Shown here: positions 11,634 through 24,364 of the stretch, one piece after another | Layout of the letters: every line of letters starts with the position of its first letter | How positions within the stretch are numbered: the first letter of the stretch is position 1 | Source of the DNA: Sipunculus nudus | Taxonomy: Eukaryota > Annelida > Sipuncula > Golfingiida > Sipunculidae | Reading direction: 5' to 3' | NCBI GenBank assembly: GCA_026874595.1 | Contig: CM049311.1 | Location: 44,397,676 to 44,461,675, forward strand | DNA: 64,000 nucleotides | Notes under the pieces: generated by a model | The model's input: the letters and a program-made list of their open reading frames with translations, nothing else | Databases searched by the model: none | What the model was told of the DNA's origin: nothing | Program-made: the position numbers and the translations under genes

Positions 11634-11670
11634 CCAAGTTTAACAGCAGTAATAATTAAAACAATTTAAC

Positions 11671-11919
11671 TCAGAATATGAAGTAAGTTATTCTGATTAA
11701 ATAAAGGTCGCCTTCATTACCCTGTTGATTTTCTTCGTACACTGCCATCAAGTCAGCCTTGCGTTTCAGGATGACTTGCACTTGTGTCTTTCCTATCCCA
11801 AACTGAGTGGCTAGTTTTGTTTGACTTGTACCGGGCTGAGTCTCGGCGGTCTTGATGAGTTCTATCTTCTCCTTGAGGCTGAGCTCTCTTGGTTTTTTAC
11901 GAGTTGGCGTTGAAGTCAT
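11671..11919 (-). pseudogene. Tigger transposase N-terminal CENP-B-type HTH, copy A
   Basis: The 82-residue frame begins with a basic stretch (TPTRKKPRELSLKEKIELI) and continues with QTKLATQFGIGKTQVQVILK, a textbook CENP-B N-terminal/Psq-like helix-turn-helix that in pogo transposases binds the terminal inverted repeats. Homology fades after about residue 70 (EENQQGNEGD), and the frame runs into unrelated residues and a stop, which marks the internal deletion. The ATG is in a basic context and the frame is complete at its start. The copy B frame differs only by Thr to Ala near residue 5. Confidence 0.8.
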
Positions 11920-12282
11920 TCTAACAGCATTGGTCTGAACACGAAGATGGTCTGATGTCGAACACGTAGTGAGGACAGAATGAACACATCAAATTATAAG
12001 CGTTATTTATATGGTTCCTGCTTAATCATTGAAATGTGATTTGTCACAGTTTTACTTTACTCACCTGAATGTATGCGTTTGGTGTCAGTTATGTTTGCCA
12101 AACTCCTTTTTGATCAATATGTTAAATGCTAATCTAGCAGCCGTACTCAACAAACAATGTAAAGGACCATGGAGTCCAATATCTATTGATGCGCATAGTT
12201 TGGATAACAGGTTCAGCGGCATTATAAACAAGCCTAACTATGGCTGGGCAGATAAAACCGGTCTTTCCCATATGCCCGGCAA

Positions 12283-12478
12283 ATTAATCAGGGGCTATTA
12301 TCTATGTCCAGGCTGTTTGCTGAGCGTGTCAAGTGCTCACCGGGCCGCGGTCGCCACGGGCCAGTGGTCGTGATACGGCTAATTAATTACGGGCTATTAT
12401 CTAAGTCCAAGCTGGGCGATGAGCGTGTTATCTGCTTAACGGGCCGCGGTCGCCACGGGCAAGTGGTCGTGATACGGG
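12283..12478. repeat. Tandem 97-bp duplication inside the Tigger element, copy A
   Basis: Two units, each starting TAATTAAT(C/T)A and containing GGGCTATTATCTA and GGGCCGCGGTCGCCACGGGC, end in AGTGGTCGTGATACGG. They lie in the 5' subterminal part of the element and end with the same GGTCGTG motif as the termini, so they may be extra transposase-binding repeats. Copy B is about 27024-27220. Confidence 0.7.
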
Positions 12479-12656
12479 GGCTCATCTGAAGGTCGGGACT
12501 AGAAAAGGTGGTCGTTGGTCGTGATAGCGGGGTGGTCGTGTTACCGAAGTTTTTTATATGATAAGTTATACTAGAAAATTCTGGGATCAAGAAAAGTGGT
12601 CGTGTTAGCGGGGTGGTCGTGTTAACGGGGTGGTCGTCATGCGGGAGTTCACTGTA

Positions 12657-13680
12657 TATGCATGTGTATTATTATTATATTATAATAATTATAAGTACTG
12701 TATTATCAGCGAGTACTTATATCATTTAATCATTATTAGAACTTCCGGTGGTAGTTATATTATAAGTAAGCGTATTATTATTTAACAAACTTTCTTATAA
12801 GCCCTATTTTAGAGGGGTCACTGCACGGTTGGAGCAACACGTGTTTATTGGCCACCTTGTATTCTTGTTGGCTGTTTTATGATCTTCTCTTTTTTATTTA
12901 TTTATTTATTTTTTTAACTCCGCCAGAAAAACAATATCCTGGTTATTCTGCCCGTCCTATAACTCAGGAGGCAGGAGCAAGGTTGGGGCACATGTACAAT
13001 GAACATGGCCCGTAAAATATAAATTCATCCTATTTATGATCTGCTCCCTCATCAACAACGATATATTTATACATCTTGTAATTTAATTTACATTTTCAGT
13101 TTAAATGATACCGTACATACGTTCAACACCCCCTTCAAAACCCGCTCAATTGTCAGCACAGCACATGAATAACGTGGAATCACGTTCACCCCCTCTAGCA
13201 TAATAGACACTTCCTCCCATTTCAAGGCCAACGTCCTTGACCCCTTGTTTTACAAGCGCCCCGTGGAGAAACTGTCGAACTTGATATTTTGGTTCTCACA
13301 TTTTAGAAAAAAATCTATTGTGAAAACATCTTGCAAGGTACAGTTTTATATGTATGATGGAAAATCAGGCGGATGTTTCTTCTATAAATTTTTGTAAAAG
13401 ATTTTAATATAGCTAACTTGATAGGCCTATTAAAAAAAACAGGCGGTCCATTGGTCGTGGAACGGAGTATAAGTCGGACACATATAGTAGCTTTTTGGCA
13501 CATTATACTGACCATTTTGTTCGTTTTACGCATATAAACACAAATGCGTTTTAACATTTTGCCTTGCACTTTCCTCATCACCAGATTTTGGACGTGCAGC
13601 TAAGACAACTAAGATATTACGACCCACTTCGCAAAGGCAGTCCCGTGCCCGACTGGATTTGCATTCCGTTAGGTGAAAAA
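12657..13680. other. No gene seen between Tigger remnant and LTR, copy A
   Basis: AT-rich sequence with a TTTATT run near 12893. Open minus-strand frames here differ between copies because copy B lacks about 24 bases near 13355-13378, so they are unlikely to be coding. The counterpart is 27398-28398. Confidence 0.4.
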
Positions 13681-13868
13681 TGTTATGTTCGTGTTGTCTG
13701 TCTCTGTTATTGTGCGCAAAGGTGTGTTTGTATGTGACGTCATAGCTTCTGGGAAAGCAGTTGGAGCCATTAAAGGATTTCAAAGTCAACCTTGTCTTAA
13801 TTGTATGTACTAAGTTTCGCCATCGAGAAACAAATACATAAAAACTTGCAACGAAATGGGATAACCGA
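13681..13868 (+). repeat. 5' LTR of Ty3/gypsy element A, truncated-element copy
   Basis: It starts TGTTATGTTC and contains GTCTGTCTCTGT, TGACGTCATAGCTTCTG and AGCCATTAAAGGATTT, all repeated in an isolated LTR at 50418-50580. The right boundary is uncertain. ATAAC just before TGGCG at about 13870 would mirror the TGTTAT start, giving roughly 188 bases. A TGACGTCA octamer (a CRE/ATF-type site) lies in it. The open frame on the opposite strand is a shadow. Confidence 0.6.
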
Positions 13869-13941
13869 TGGCGTGAAGTCATCTTGACTGTGTGTCAGGA
13901 CTCGGGTTTTGTGAATTCACGGTGCGCACGTGTAAGCTGCT

Positions 13942-14004
13942 ATGGCAAGCTCGGTCGGCCATATTGAGGCTTTCGACGCAGAGGTGACAGAATCTGAAAC
14001 GTAC
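13942..14004 (+). pseudogene. Gypsy A gag, first 21 codons only (copy A)
   Basis: An ATG opens the frame MASSVGHIEAFDAEVTESET, the usual start of gag in the metazoan K02A2.6-like gypsy group. The frame is cut off at 14004, where the duplication ends and an unrelated tandem-repeat element begins. In copy B (28660 onward) the same gag continues. Confidence 0.7.
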
Positions 14005-14570
14005 ATATAGGTACCAATCATCCCTGTGAATTTGGAAAAGCTGCAGTATGTTGTTGTTGAGTTATCGCGTGCGAAAGAAAATCAGCGATCGGGCTGTGGC
14101 GGCCATATTGTAATTCAGACAGGCCTGTTATTCAATAGGTCTAGAGCCCTCATAGATACCAATCATCCCTGTGAATTTCGGAAAGCTGCAGTAGGTTGTT
14201 GTTGAGTTATCGCGCGCGAAAGAAAATCAGCGATTGGGCTGTGGCGGCCATATTGGAATTCCGACAGGTCTTAATTCAATAGGTCTGGAGCCCTCATAGG
14301 TTCCAATCATCCCTGTGAATTTGGGAAAGCTGCAGTATGTTATTGTTGAGTTATCGCCCACGAAACAAAATCAGGAATTGGGCTGTGGCGGCCATATTGT
14401 AATTCCGACATGTCTGTATTTCGATAGGTCTAGAGCCCTCATAGGAACCAAGCATCCCTGTGACCGCGCGCGAAAGAAAGTGTCACTGAAGGAAGGACGG
14501 ACGGACGGAAGGACGGACTGACACGGTTATCACTATAGGGCACCGCTTGTCAAGTTAGAGCCTAATAAAA
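14005..14570 (+). mobile_element. Pearl-like element with 145-bp tandem repeats
   Basis: Three full units start at 14014, 14159 and 14303 with CCAATCATCCCTGTGAA (spacing 145, 144, 145) and a partial fourth starts at 14448. They are followed by a GGAC-rich microsatellite (about 14492-14520) and a tail containing ATCACTATAGGGC. The order tandem core, GGAC microsatellite, short tail is that of bivalve pearl/Helitron-like non-autonomous elements. It lies exactly at the break of the large duplication. The frame across the repeats is not a gene. Confidence 0.6.
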
Positions 14571-14916
14571 TTATTATTTGTGTTCATGTTGAACCTTTTG
14601 TATTTTTATTTATTGCACGTCTCATCGTTTTTTTCCCCTTTTCCAATATTTATTCATCGATGATAGCTATTGCTATTTATAAAATTAAATGCATTATGTG
14701 ATATTCAATTACCTTTGAAAGCAGACCTTGAAATGTCTTTCTCTTTCTACATAGAGTAGAGTGCCATCAATAAACCGTATTCCTGCCGACATGCCTGAAG
14801 CGTCTATATGAATATAGAATCATTAATTCATGTTTTACATAATGGTATATAATAAATTCAAACAAATTCAAATTTTCATTAATATGATAATGATCAATAT
14901 ATTTCCTCTTCTTCCA
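14571..14916. other. Unique AT-rich spacer before copy B
   Basis: This 346-base stretch has no counterpart at the end of copy B inside the window. It may be the sequence that also flanks copy A on the left, outside the window. No gene is seen. Confidence 0.5.
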
Positions 14917-16198
14917 TGTGTATACATTAATATATTTAAAAAATTAATATTCGTTACACTTCTTTACATATTCCCATAATAAAATTGTTTCCTACATGTA
15001 CACAACACATGTACACATTTTTAATTGCAACAATTAACAAGTAATTAGCATATTTTTTATATATATATTGTATTTACGAACTGAACAGAAAACACATGGG
15101 CCAACTTCGACCACCATACAATGAAAGTTGAGGATCATTTCTGGATAGCGGACAAAATACTGGACGTAACACCAACTTTCAATCTTGTGGTGGCCTCCGA
15201 TGAAGACGAGGACGATGATAAGGGAGACGATCCAGCAGAAGGCCCCTCTCCTGAACAAGTACATTGGTGTTTTTTTCTCCATTGGTCTGCTGTTGCACTT
15301 AAAATTCATTAATTTGTGAACCACACAGCATTCTTTTTTATGGTCTCCGCCATCCCTATATGGTGACATGTATTCACACTGTAACATGAGTGGTCTGAGC
15401 AAATCACAGTTATATCACAAGGTGTGTCCTTCGTAATAGCCTGTCTCACAATATCCACGCAAAAAGGGCTGCTTTGCAATATCCACACAAAACGGTATTT
15501 TTACGTTGGAGAGATAAGAAACTTATTAAAAGGTCTAGCGGGTTTATTTGATGTGACAAGATACTTGTAAGCAATGAGGCGTTGTCAAAAATGACGAAAA
15601 TATTTGCATCCCTATGGGGCCTTATAATGCGATCCTCGGAGCTAGATGTCCAGGCACTCTGGAAAGCCAGTGATCTGGCCATAATGTCAGAGGGCCGATC
15701 TGGCGCTGGCAAGCCAGTGATCTGGCCATAATGTCAGAGAGCCGATCTGGCGCTAGTTACAACATAAGATAAAACACAAAATATTCAACTGTATCAATTT
15801 AAATTAAATACTTCCTCGTTCATAGATAAATACCCGTGATAATCATGGGTCTTTGACCACGCGGTTGCACACTGGGAACGTTTCAATTGTAACGGGAACG
15901 GCATATTGTGTTTGGATCTAACAGCGACACTTTCCCGTAGTTATTTCATAATGTTATTAATATTTCATCGTAACAGATATGATTCAAACGATTAACAGTT
16001 ACATATACATGTAGTTGAAACTGCATGCCACTAGTTCCTGTATATCAGTAGCTACGATAAAACTTGCGTGTCAGTGGGGCGGCGAGGTGAATCTTGTTTC
16101 ATGAGATTGCAAGGGACAGCCAACAAAGTAATTAAATTAGCCAACAGGAGGCAACACTGTCAAGATTTTCTATTCAACTTACCTGAATAAGCCTTCTC

Positions 16199-16319
16199 CC
16201 TCTCTCTCGCTGTGCATCCTGAAACCATGGGCTGCCTAATGTGCACATCATCTGAGGGTGCAGAGGACTTTTGGCTGCGACACATGTGAAACATGGTTCC
16301 ATCGAGGATGTCTGGACAG
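16199..16319 (+). pseudogene. PHD-finger-like exon remnant, copy B
   Basis: This is the second copy of the sequence at 1283-1403, with the same Cys/His core, the same frameshift and the same donor at 16320. Since the defect is shared, it predates the duplication or the divergence of the two haplotypes. Confidence 0.45.
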
Positions 16320-16514
16320 GTAATACTAATTTAATGCATGCATGCATAATTTAATGCATTGATACTGCTTTTGAGCATTTCGTCTAAATAGATGATGGAG
16401 TATGTGTGTATGTGAACGTCTTTTGAATGTTCTTTATATATTTGTATCTTGTTTATTATTAAATTTTCAAATTTATTCATATTTATTATTATTGTCAATT
16501 TCATAAAAAATAAC

Positions 16515-16556
<42 letters not shown>

Positions 16557-17339
16557 TAGCTGCACCCATGGAAAATCCACGGCTCTATCTTATGCTTTTT
16601 TTTGTAATGAACTGATAGGCACTAAACGACGCATATTTTAATCCTAAGTTTTTTGTAGGAACTTTTGCCATGTATATCACTTATATGATATAAAGATTAC
16701 TTCTGCTATAATTCTCCAGGAACATCCTCCCCCAAAATATCCACATAGAAAGAAAAATTATTCTATTCCATAGATCACACAAAAAAAATAATTTTTTGAA
16801 AGATACGCGAGGCATATACAGGGTGTACGAATTTTTAAGGGAGAAGTTGTTTTCCGATAAAAAAAAACAAAGGTCCCACAGCTTCATTGCATGGGAAATA
16901 TCGTTGATGTAACGATTGTATAAAGAAGCATTATACCGTGAAATTATATGAAAGATGCTTTGTATTAGTTGAAGGAAGGTGACATCGTGCAACACAATGT
17001 TTATTCAGTGTAGTCGGTCGAGATTAAGGCATGTTAACAGACACAGGCGTTATTTGTATACACATGCATATGTCGTTGAAATCTCTTGTAAGCGAAACGT
17101 ATAGCTGCCAATGTGAAAAAGATAGGTCAAGAAAAATATATTCCAACAGTATTAAAATTTTGGTTTAAGTACTGTAAATTTTCATGGAATAAGCAGGCCT
17201 AATACAAAATTGACAACTCTCACAGATAAAAAAAATGTAAGTTGATATGTTTTGTTGAAAGCATTTAGCAAAGAATTAAACAACTTCAACCTTGGTTCGT
17301 TGCATTGTCTTTCAGCAAATTAAATGTTATATACAGATT

Positions 17340-20300
17340 TTGCTGAAAATTTGAAGAGGGGTAGAGTAAAACTGCATCCGTAATCCATTACATTTTTGGA
17401 GGTTATTGGAATCAACATAATATATTTTTTTTTCTTAAGTGCCATAATCACAGTTCCACAAAAGAATAATTATAAGGTGCTATTACTTTGTCCCAGAGTA
17501 GAAGCCGCCCATTCGTATGCAGTTGTTCTGCCCCTCGCCTGGTGAACCCGTGTTTCTGAACCATGACAATGTTTTACATGAAACGTGCACGTATGGCGGG
17601 AGTTTCAAAGTCCCCAAGAGGTTGAGGACCCTAAGAAGTGTGTAATCCCCAACCCCCCAGGGCTTCCATTTGAAAAACAAACTTTTTTAAACAACATAAA
17701 TCGGCGTAACTATTAAAACCATGTTTATCATGGAAATATACTTCTGAATGTATAAAAATCAACATGCCTGTAAACCTATAAAACGGTGATCGTGTAAAGA
17801 ATCTCAGCTCTTTGTGTCCACTCAACGGAAAAGTGCTCCCTATTTAAAGATTCATGTGGACATGTGTTCCGCGCTTGAATTTAAAATCTTTACTTCCTTT
17901 TGACAGAGTAAAGTTCCTAACCAGGCGATATAATGGAAATGGGGTTCAGTGGGGATTACAGGAGGCCTCCTGAAAAAAAAGTGACAGGCGAAAAATGGTT
18001 TGCTGAACATTCGTAGAGGGTTAGGGTAAAGTCATATCGATCAATAGTCCATTTCATTTTAGAGGTAATAAGAATCACCACAATATATTATCTTATAAAC
18101 TATTATGACAAAGGACCATTCCTTTGTCCCTGTGTGGAAGCCACCCATTCGTTTTTTATTTGTTTTCCCACTTGCAAGGTGAACTCGTGTTACTGAAGCA
18201 TGACATTGTTCACACATGAAACGCAAACACATGAACACATCTATCTAATACTTATAAAAGGAATTCAGTTCACGTTTGTTCGCAGTGTTCTCTAAAACCG
18301 CGTTGTGTACAATATTGTGCCACACATCATTTTAAAGGTTATTATCCCCGCAGTGACATAGGCGATATGAAAATAAATAATTTTTAATATAAATATAATT
18401 TTGAGTGATTTTCCGGGTTTTTTTACCGAGCACAGCCGAACTGCCTTCGGCAATCACCGGAATGCGTGCATCGTGGTCACTTAACCTCTAACACTAAGGA
18501 GGATTGTTCATATGAATAACGCTTGCTTTCAGTGAGGGATTTGACCCACGTGCGTGGTCAGTAAAAGAGAAAAACACATGTTTCTCGCTTTATGAAATGG
18601 AGAGTTCAACCCAGGAGGATTAATGACAAAACCTAATTCAAGGTCCCAATTTCAGGAACAGGGCCAGGGTGGTGTCGGGGGTCTGAAAATGGGATACGGA
18701 CCCACTGCATGGAGTCCCGCTGGGTCCGCTTCTGCTACTTACGATGTAAGCATATTTCTGTTTCCTTCTTCAGGAACAGTTTCCTTGCAAAGGAAATTTT
18801 AATTAATCTTTAATGTATTCCTCACATCAACCTATTCTTTATACGTCCAACGATAGAAACCAGTCAAATATCAACGAAACACTGTATGCCTCCGCGTCTC
18901 ATTCCGGTTGGCAATGTAAACCATCACTGATCAGGTCTTGAAGGTAAACATACCGGGATATGATTTTTGCCACGAGCACAGCGCCACAAAATAACAGTAA
19001 AAAATTATTTGTACATATCGTATTCCGAGAGTATCCCACTAAAAATCTATATTTTTTCTTTTCATTTTTATAATAAAAAATTAGCCAACATTCAATATCT
19101 CAGTAAATATATCTCTCAAACCGCGGTAAAAAGGTTTATCAGCTAGTAACTGATAATAAAGGAGATTCTGGTGGAAGTCTGTACACCCTGACTTCAGATT
19201 CTAGTTTGTTATGCATATAAAAATGTACTGGTGATTTTTTTTTCATGTTGCACCGTCCATACATACAACGGATCTTAACAAATAAATGGAACCCCTCCGC
19301 CCCACACCCTCACCCCCAGACCCAATCCCCTCCCGACCCGAATGATAATTAAGTTGTGGGGCCACTTTTTGAAAAAAGAAAAAAACTTTATAAAACAAAT
19401 GACATGACCGAACTTTGGAAACCATGGTTTAACATGGAAAGATATTTTTGAATGTATCTAAATCAACATACCTGTAACCCATAAAACATTTGTCAAACGG
19501 TGGTCACATCACTGGACTCAGTGCCCTGTGTTAACCAAACTGAAAAGCCCTCGCATTGAAAGCGGAGTCATGTGGTCTTTGGATTAAAAACCTTTACTTC
19601 CTTTTGAGAGAGACAATTCCTTTAGAGAAGTTACAATGGATATGGGGGATCAATGGGGATTATAGTGGACCCGCGTGACCGCGTATTGTACGGAAATACC
19701 TTTTGGGCAGGACATGCGCTCTAGCTATACGGTCTTAACAGGCCAGTGAAAATCCCCTAGGCGCCTCCTGAAAAAGCATCACAGGCGTGGAGGACCTTGC
19801 AGCACAAAAAGAAATAGGGGCACCTAATGGGGGAATATTAAAATTATTAATTATTCACCTTAATAGGGCATAATACCTCAAAATAAAACAAACTTGTCCT
19901 AGAAGAGCACACCACCGATACGTCTGCCGAATTTGGAGAGTCAAATCAGAACGGAAGCAGGTAAACCGTGGTCAAGAAAAATCCCAACTCCGTATCTAAT
20001 ACTTATAAAAAGGAATTCGATCCACATTTGTTCGCAATGTTCTCTTAAACCACGTTGCGTATGACACTGTGACATACCTCATTTTAAAAGTTATTGTCCC
20101 CGCAGTGACATAGGCGATATGAGAATAAATAATTTTTAATGTACACAACACTTTTGAGTGATTTTTCCGCTTTTTCTGACTTGCGCGGAGGTTAGACCGA
20201 GCTTAGCCGAACTGCCTTCGGCAATGACCGGAAGCGTGAATCGTGGTCACTCAACCACACGATTAAGGACTATTGTTCAAATGAATAACGCTTGCTTTCA

Positions 20301-20784
20301 GTGCATGAGGGATTTGAGCATGTCTGGCCTTTCATTGGACCCAGGCTCTCACCCACGTGCGTGGTCAGTAAAAGTGAAAAACACATGTTCCTCGCTTTGT
20401 GAAGTGAAGGGTTCAACCAAGAAGGATTAATGACAAAACCTAATTCAAGTTCCCAGTTTCAGGAACAGGGGTAGGGTGGGGTGGTGGCGGGGGTTTCAGG
20501 CCTCAAAATTTGTCTGATACGATGGAAAAAAAAGGTTGCGGCGGCTGAAAATGGGATACGGAGCCCCCATAGGTTCCGCTTTCGCTACTTACGAGGTATG
20601 CATATTTCTGCATGTTTCTTTCTTCAGGAACAGTTTCCTTGCAACATACATTTAATTAATCTTTCATGTGTTCCTCACATCAACCTATCCTTTATACGTC
20701 CAACGATAGAAACCAGTCAAATATCATCGAAAACCTGAATGCCCCCGCGTCTCATTTCTGTCCGCAATGTAAACATCACTGACC
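17340..20784. repeat. Old internal repeats 1a, 2a and 2b, copy B
   Basis: This is the copy B version of the array at 2425-5866, with the same order and the same junctions (2a about 17680-18934, 2b about 19379-20784). It carries a 4-base insertion near 20304 relative to copy A, which lengthens a spurious frame but creates no recognisable gene. Confidence 0.75.
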
Positions 20785-21079
20785 GGGGGGGGGGGGGGGT
20801 GAACTCGAAAATTTTATAGTTTTGTCGTTATCTCATTCGTTAGGTGTACTTTAACGAGAAAACAACGAGAATCAAACGAGAAAACAACGAGCGTAACTCG
20901 AAACCCTTCGTTGTTGTCTCGTTATATGTATCCACATTTTAGGTAACGAAACAGCGTTAGCCTCTTTCGTTGCCATTTCTAATAAGGTTCTTTGAAGCAT
21001 GTAATGCCAATATTCCTATACTTTTCTGAATCCCGTGCTAGTTGTGAGAGATTATAACCATTTCTTGGGCTTGGGATTA

Positions 21080-21123
<44 letters not shown>

Positions 21124-24100
21124 TGCCGGTAAAGAAATAAAGCATTTTTGTTAATTTTTAGATATCCGCCAATCGTAATCCAAAAAGGCCATCTGTAGGC
21201 AAACAATACGGAACTATACGAGATTGCAAACGACAGAAGAAGGCATTGCTGGATTTACTTGTGCAAACAGCTACTTCCGGTCCTTCTCAATACGGGTTCG
21301 TGTCCGGCGTTCATGGTGATCAAAAGAATGGTTTCACTTAATGGCTAGCAGGTATTAAGCGAGATTTGTAAAGCTCTAACATTTACGATGTGTGCTCTGC
21401 TACAGGATGTCTCAAAATGTCTGAAAGTTAGAAAAGCTCATAACAATAAATTGCATATTTAGAAAAAATAGGCATTCCATGATGGTAGACCAAAAGCGAT
21501 TTGGTTAAACATTCTTTAAAGGGGCCCAATCACCTATAAAGCATGTTGAATAAACACGAAAAATAGATTTTTCTCTTTAAAATAAATCTGTACTTGCCAA
21601 AATTTTCCCTTGAAATTATTCAGAACAGTGGATCAAAGGTGTAAACATAAACACAGCATATGCATCGCCGGGCCACAACATGTGTACACTAGGAGATGCC
21701 CTGAATGACTTGGCCTAAAAATGTAATACATGTTCCCACTGGCTGAAACATCACGTTTGCGCCTCAATTTCAGACTTCCGGTTAGACAGCCTTGTTATGG
21801 TAAACAGAAACAGACGGATTGTGTTTACAAACACGCGGAGTCATATAAAGTTATCAAACAACCGTAGACTGAGACTGAGACTGTGTGCCGGGATGGTGTC
21901 GGCCCGAAACTTTTGTTAAAAGCAAAACTGAATTGATAGTGTGAAAGAACACTCATAATATAGCTTCTGATTATGTCCCTTGACTTCAACACCTTTAAAT
22001 GTGTGTTTTTAAATCATGATTATTTGTATTATATTTATAATGAAAACATCAAAATGGTGTTGTATGGTGTTATAAATCCTGTTTTATTTCTAATTGTGTA
22101 ATTGTAAAGTTTTTTTCCATATGCGCGTGTATGCAGACTGGCAGACGTATATTTGTGTACAATGGTATCGAGCAGGCCTTCTACAAAAAAAAGTGTGACT
22201 TAATTTTAGCCTGAATCCCTGAGTTCACGCAAAACCTATGCGTGAAAATCGCTCCTGTGACGATTTTCATGTATACATGCTCATTCGCAAATACGATGAC
22301 GAATACATGGAAACACCCCAGTTGACAAATCATATATAAGCGATGTTTTACACATATACGCGCACATGGAAACACATCCATGCTTACAGTTGAAATGAAC
22401 GCTTATTCTGAGATTATTATGTATGGGAGAAATAAAACACATGCACATTTTCTTCTTATATGTATATACAAATTATCCGTTCTACGTTTCAAAACTGAGA
22501 TGTGATATCAGTATTATAAAATTTGTTTAAAATACGTTTTAACTAGTTTTATATTGTTTCAGGAAAACTATCTTTATTATGATTACATTCCCCTCGGTCA
22601 TTTAAAATTGGTTCAATCGATAATTATACGTGATGGAACGTTTTGCAGTAAATTATATTTTATACCGATATATTTATCGTGGATTTTACACACTCATTGT
22701 TCATTGCATAACTTACAGAATTAAATATTACAACCAGGGACTAATTGCACAATGTCCATCTACAATAAGGGACTGAAGGGACATTCTCAACTCGTCTTTT
22801 ATAGTACATCAGCCAAAGGGTTCATCGGTACCAAACAGGTGACAATTGCTATCAATGTTTTTTTGAAAGGTGTATGTGTGTAGATAATAAAAATGCCTGA
22901 TAGCAGTATGAAAGTGGTAGCTTTCTGTAAAATATCAGCCTGTTTTGAAATGTACTTGCACTGAAATTGCAATTTTGCGAGACACAGTTATATATAAATT
23001 TTATATAATAATGTCTTATATAATGCCTGTTTTAAAACATGTTTGATGTCAGTTGATAGTAGACATTTATAGCTTTCATCTGGTGTGTCTTTCATGTATA
23101 TAGCTTTCCAAATTCTAAAGATATGATTACTTTTCATCACCCTGTATCATCGCAATTTGTATAATTCTATCTAATTTATTAAAAAAACACATGGTGTATT
23201 TCTGATAAGACAAACCGTGACCAGTTTGGTTTTATAAAGTTATAAATAAAGTCTGAAATCTTTTAGCTGAAAAAAAAACATGTCTGGCACCAAACTACAA
23301 TTTGTGGATTTGGGCGTGGTCACAGAAAGGTGTTATTACGTTCTTCAGTTAGCTGATACATGTCCCATTGCCACCAACTGTCCGCAGAAAAAATTAATGC
23401 CTGGTTGATGTTTTTGAGTACTTTTGTGTCGCATACCCACGCACTTATTGAATCCTGATTGGTTAATCCTCCCAATTATTCCACGTGGCTGCTATCGGGA
23501 GCCGATGTATAGACTAAAACTCGGATGTTGCAAGCCGAATGTCACATATGACATGTAAGCAGGCATGGGTACTTAGCAAGTTGTTTGAATATATGTTTTT
23601 TGCATGTCTGCGGTTGATAAAAAAAGGGCGACAAGTCATTTTGAGCTGTATATTTTATTTGTATGTTTTTGTTATATAGGTGCCCAAGTCACTTATGATA
23701 TCGTACCAACTAGGCCGCCGTATCTGCACGTCTGGCCAAATTCGCTTTCTTACACGAAACATAAAAGAGCATTCAGCTGACAGAGGGCTATGTTGTCTGC
23801 TGAAATATTTCCATGTAAATATTTCGAACAAAATTAACATATAAAATCAAGGCAAGAGCAGTAAATGTACCTACAACATTTTGCTTGGTGGCACCATCAA
23901 TAAATGATAGATATTGCAGTTTGCCTTTGTGTCAGGACTAATTGTGAAGCAGAGCTGTAAGTTATTCATTCTGAGTTGCCTATGTTTTATACTGTTAAAA
24001 TTTTCTGACAGGAGAAAGATTTCTAAATAAATATTATTTTCTATAACGGAAACCAGATGTTTATTTGAATCGTGGGGCAAACAGTGTTTCAACGAGAATA

Positions 24101-24259
24101 TATAGCAGTTTGCTATATGGCCAGTAAGTGCAATAACTCATCCTGTTCCGGTTTTATCTTAATACAAAGTCCAGTAAATGCTAGTGATAAGCCCAAATTA
24201 ATAAAATCAGTTGTTGAAGTTGAACAAATCTAATTTAATTCTAACCTACTTTGACTCAG

Positions 24260-24364
24260 GAGTTAAGGGATTATGTTTCAAACAAACCCTAGCAGTCCAG
24301 TGTCAACCAACTTTACCGGATTGGATGACATACATGGTTCGCCTTGGGCTATGTACTTGCACCA
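24260..24364 (+). other. Internal-exon candidate, copy B
   Basis: This is the partner of 9345-9449 with intact splice-like borders and one synonymous difference. As with copy A, nothing around it identifies a gene. Confidence 0.25.

Larger units (their letters stand above)
10734..12654 (-). mobile_element. Internally deleted pogo/Tigger DNA transposon, copy A
   Basis: The right end, read on the minus strand, begins TA then CAGTGAACTCCCGC and continues into repeated GGTCGTG/CACGACC subterminal motifs. The left end shows the matching inverted motifs (CCCCGCTAACACGACCACC) but lacks the first bases and abuts a TA run. The transposase is encoded on the minus strand, with an N-terminal DNA-binding part at 11671-11919 and a C-terminal part at 11023-11633, and the DDE catalytic core is missing between them. 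This is therefore a non-autonomous deletion derivative of the Tc1/mariner-pogo group. Confidence 0.8.
1..14004. repeat. Copy A of a large direct duplication (left end outside window)
   Basis: Position 1 matches position 14917, and the match runs to 14004 against 28722 with only scattered substitutions and a few indels. The offset between copies is 14916 at the start, 14931 after the TA tract, 14741 after the Tigger remnant and 14718 near the end. Copy A stops abruptly inside a gypsy gag reading frame and gives way to a tandem-repeat element. Its left boundary lies upstream of the window. Either a recent segmental duplication or two haplotypes placed in tandem by the assembler would give this picture. 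Confidence 0.95.

Noticed and set aside
13526-13882. 118-codon minus-strand frame conserved in both copies and partly at 50.4 kb
   Set aside because: It overlaps the plus-strand LTR of gypsy A. The similarity at 50.4 kb is LTR sequence, and the frame is not kept there.
14014-14460. Regular repeats of 145 bases that might suggest a CRISPR-like array
   Set aside because: The whole unit is repeated with no short repeat/unique spacer alternation, and the context is clearly animal transposon DNA.
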